Shown in pieces: positions 4,833 through 6,238 of a stretch of 6,238 bases of DNA. The stretch is from Bacteroidota bacterium (lineage in GTDB: Bacteria; Bacteroidota; Bacteroidia; NS11-12g; UBA955), in NCBI GenBank assembly GCA_947460045.1, contig CANHGC010000104.1:1-6238 (forward strand), given 5' to 3'. Made by a program: the position numbers and the translations under genes. Below the pieces are notes generated by a model. The model searched no databases and was not told where the DNA came from. It saw nothing but the letters and a program-made list of their open reading frames with translations. Positions within the stretch are counted from its first letter, which is position 1; every line of letters starts with the position of its first letter.

Positions 4833-6238
4833 ATGAGTTTCTTTTCATCAGACTGGGACGACGAGGAAGAAGAAGATGTTTTCCAAGGCGATGTTGACGC
4901 ACTCGTGCGCGATTTCGAAAGCAAACAACAGAAAACTTTTTCCGCGCGTGAATGGCTCGAGCTGTATCGATACTACGCAAGCCAATTTCCTGCCAAAACA
5001 GGGCAATATCGCGCAGATACCTACATCAAAGTGATTTTGGAATCGGCCATCCAACAATTCCCCTACATGCCCATTTTCTCTCTACACATGGCTGAATGGC
5101 TCATCAGAGATCAAAAATTGGCAAAAGCCAGAACCATTGTAAACCAAGCGCTCCAATACACGCCCTTCGAACCGGCCCTGGGATTCATGCAATCCCTGGT
5201 ATTTAGTTTGCAAGGACATAAAAAGAAAGCACTAGACGAACTACAAACAGTCCTAGAAAACATGGGCGAGGAAGAAGCCATGCTCGAGGATTTTTTAGAA
5301 ATATCCCTCTATCACGGACAATTTGACCTGGCGATGCCTGTGCTCGAAAAAGCACTCGATACCGGTGCAGAAGTAAGCGTTATTCTTGAGAAATATATAG
5401 AAAAAGCAGAAGAAGGCGGATTGATCGATGCCCTTTTGCCCATGATTCAACGCATCATCGACCAAGATCCATACTCCGCAGAAGCATGGTACGTTTTGGG
5501 TTCCGGTTACATGGCACAAGGCGATCACGAACAAGCCCTCAAAGCCCTCGATTTTGCCGTTACCATCAATGAAAATTTTGCCGATGCTTGGGTCACATTC
5601 CTAGAATGCACCTATGAACTCGGTCACTACCAAGATTTCATCAATACCTATGGCGAATTGAGTACCCGCTTCCCCAAAAAAACCTTTGCAGAAATCGAAG
5701 GGCTACTTGCTTGGAGTCATTACGAACAAGGCGATGTAAAAACCTGCAGATCCATCTACAAAGAAATCCTAAAAAATCAACCCCAAGATGCCGAATGTTG
5801 GTATTCGATGGGCCTTACTTGGCACTATGAAGAGAATTATTCAGCCGCCATCCCTTACCTCGAAAGAGCCTATGATTTGGACCATTTCGAATCCGATTAT
5901 GGCATGGTGCTCGCCAGTGCCTATTTCGGTGCCCACATGCAGGAAAAATGGGAAGCGCTGTATGAATCTTTGACCATCGAACACGCCACCAACCCAGAAG
6001 TTTGGCTCGATTACAGCACATCGCTCTATGAAATCGGTGAATCAGACAAAGCCTTAGATGTCATTGAAACCGGTTTGCTCAACAACCCCCAACACAGTGG
6101 ATTGTTATATCGATTGGCCGCGCTTTGCTACCTTTCCGGACAAGCATCAGCAGCCATTTTCGTACTCGAAAAAGCCCTCGAATTGAACGCCAACGAGCAC
6201 ATTCAATTATTTACCTTTGCACCCGAGCTTAAAAAAGC
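4833..6238 (+). CDS. TPR-repeat protein with acidic N-terminus (3' end outside window)
   Basis: An open frame of 468 codons with no stop before the window edge. It has no signal peptide, so it is probably cytoplasmic. It begins MSFFSSDWDDEEEEDVFQGD, a strongly acidic and probably disordered head. The rest is helical repeats of about 34 residues. Clear TPR units lie at about 217-250 (AEAWYVLGSGYMAQGDHEQA...), 320-353 (AECWYSMGLTWHYEENYSAA...), 388-421 (PEVWLDYSTSLYEIGESDKA...) and 422-455 (SGLLYRLAALCYLSGQASAA...), with weaker repeats between about 80 and 200. TPR arrays bind proteins and scaffold complexes, so a partner role is likely, but no catalytic domain is seen and the function is unknown to me. 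The sequence reaches FAPELKK, which resembles the ending of similar Bacteroidota TPR proteins of about 470 residues, so the stop may be just outside. The start is chosen because it is the only Met before residue 79 and lies right after the promoter. Confidence 0.9.
   Translation, partial: MSFFSSDWDDEEEEDVFQGDVDALVRDFESKQQKTFSAREWLELYRYYASQFPAKTGQYRADTYIKVILESAIQQFPYMPIFSLHMAEWLIRDQKLAKARTIVNQALQYTPFEPALGFMQSLVFSLQGHKKKALDELQTVLENMGEEEAMLEDFLEISLYHGQFDLAMPVLEKALDTGAEVSVILEKYIEKAEEGGLIDALLPMIQRIIDQDPYSAEAWYVLGSGYMAQGDHEQALKALDFAVTINENFADAWVTFLECTYELGHYQDFINTYGELSTRFPKKTFAEIEGLLAWSHYEQGDVKTCRSIYKEILKNQPQDAECWYSMGLTWHYEENYSAAIPYLERAYDLDHFESDYGMVLASAYFGAHMQEKWEALYESLTIEHATNPEVWLDYSTSLYEIGESDKALDVIETGLLNNPQHSGLLYRLAALCYLSGQASAAIFVLEKALELNANEHIQLFTFAPELKK

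Noticed and set aside
4633..4836. 67-residue plus-strand frame starting at TTG and ending just inside the TPR gene
   Set aside because: Non-standard start, no family resemblance, and a poor mix of residues. It is better read as intergenic DNA.
1..6238. Mobile element, CRISPR, phage, toxin-antitoxin or RNA gene
   Set aside because: No direct repeat array, terminal inverted repeats, transposase or integrase motif, tRNA-like cloverleaf or toxin-antitoxin pair was seen. The genes are housekeeping types with normal spacing.

Overview
The window looks like chromosomal housekeeping DNA from a member of the Bacteroidota. Three things point there: the style of the proteins (LeuRS, methylmalonyl-CoA epimerase, LysE-type exporter, acidic-headed TPR protein), the absence of clear Shine-Dalgarno sites, and several matches to the Bacteroidota promoter -7 element TAnnTTTG. 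Base composition is moderate. The LeuRS linker before KMSKS is short, unlike the longer form I recall from Bacteroides and Flavobacterium, which suggests a Cytophaga/Chitinophaga/Saprospira-like lineage. That placement is inference.

Layout, left to right. (1) The 3' half of leuS runs on the + strand from the window edge and ends at 1237. (2) A four-gene block on the - strand, read from high to low coordinates, is iscS (3504-2290), iscU (2237-1821), iscA (1808-1461) and a small S4-domain RNA-binding protein (1461-1234). (3) After a 115-base divergent gap comes a + strand methylmalonyl-CoA epimerase (3620-4024). (4) A - strand LysE-family membrane exporter (4617-4006) meets it tail to tail. (5) After a 215-base divergent gap, a large + strand TPR-repeat protein starts at 4833 and is still open at the right edge.

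The - strand block is a core iron-sulfur cluster machine. IscS takes sulfur from cysteine, IscU scaffolds the nascent cluster, and the IscA-type protein carries or delivers it. No iscR, hscB, hscA or ferredoxin gene lies in the cluster as seen here. The S4 protein overlaps iscA by one base (TAATG), so it is probably translated by coupling to iscA. The 52-base gap between iscS and iscU holds a good Bacteroidota promoter match, so iscU-iscA-S4 may also be transcribed independently of iscS.

Packing is tight. Both convergent gene pairs overlap at their stop codons, by 4 and 19 bases, leaving no room for ordinary intergenic terminators. I see no mobile element, CRISPR array, tRNA, rRNA or phage gene, and no clear sign of a new defence or biosynthetic system. 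The points most worth a second look are regulatory: the internal isc promoter, the near-leaderless TPR gene promoter, a small palindrome upstream of iscS, and the S4 gene joined to the ISC genes.
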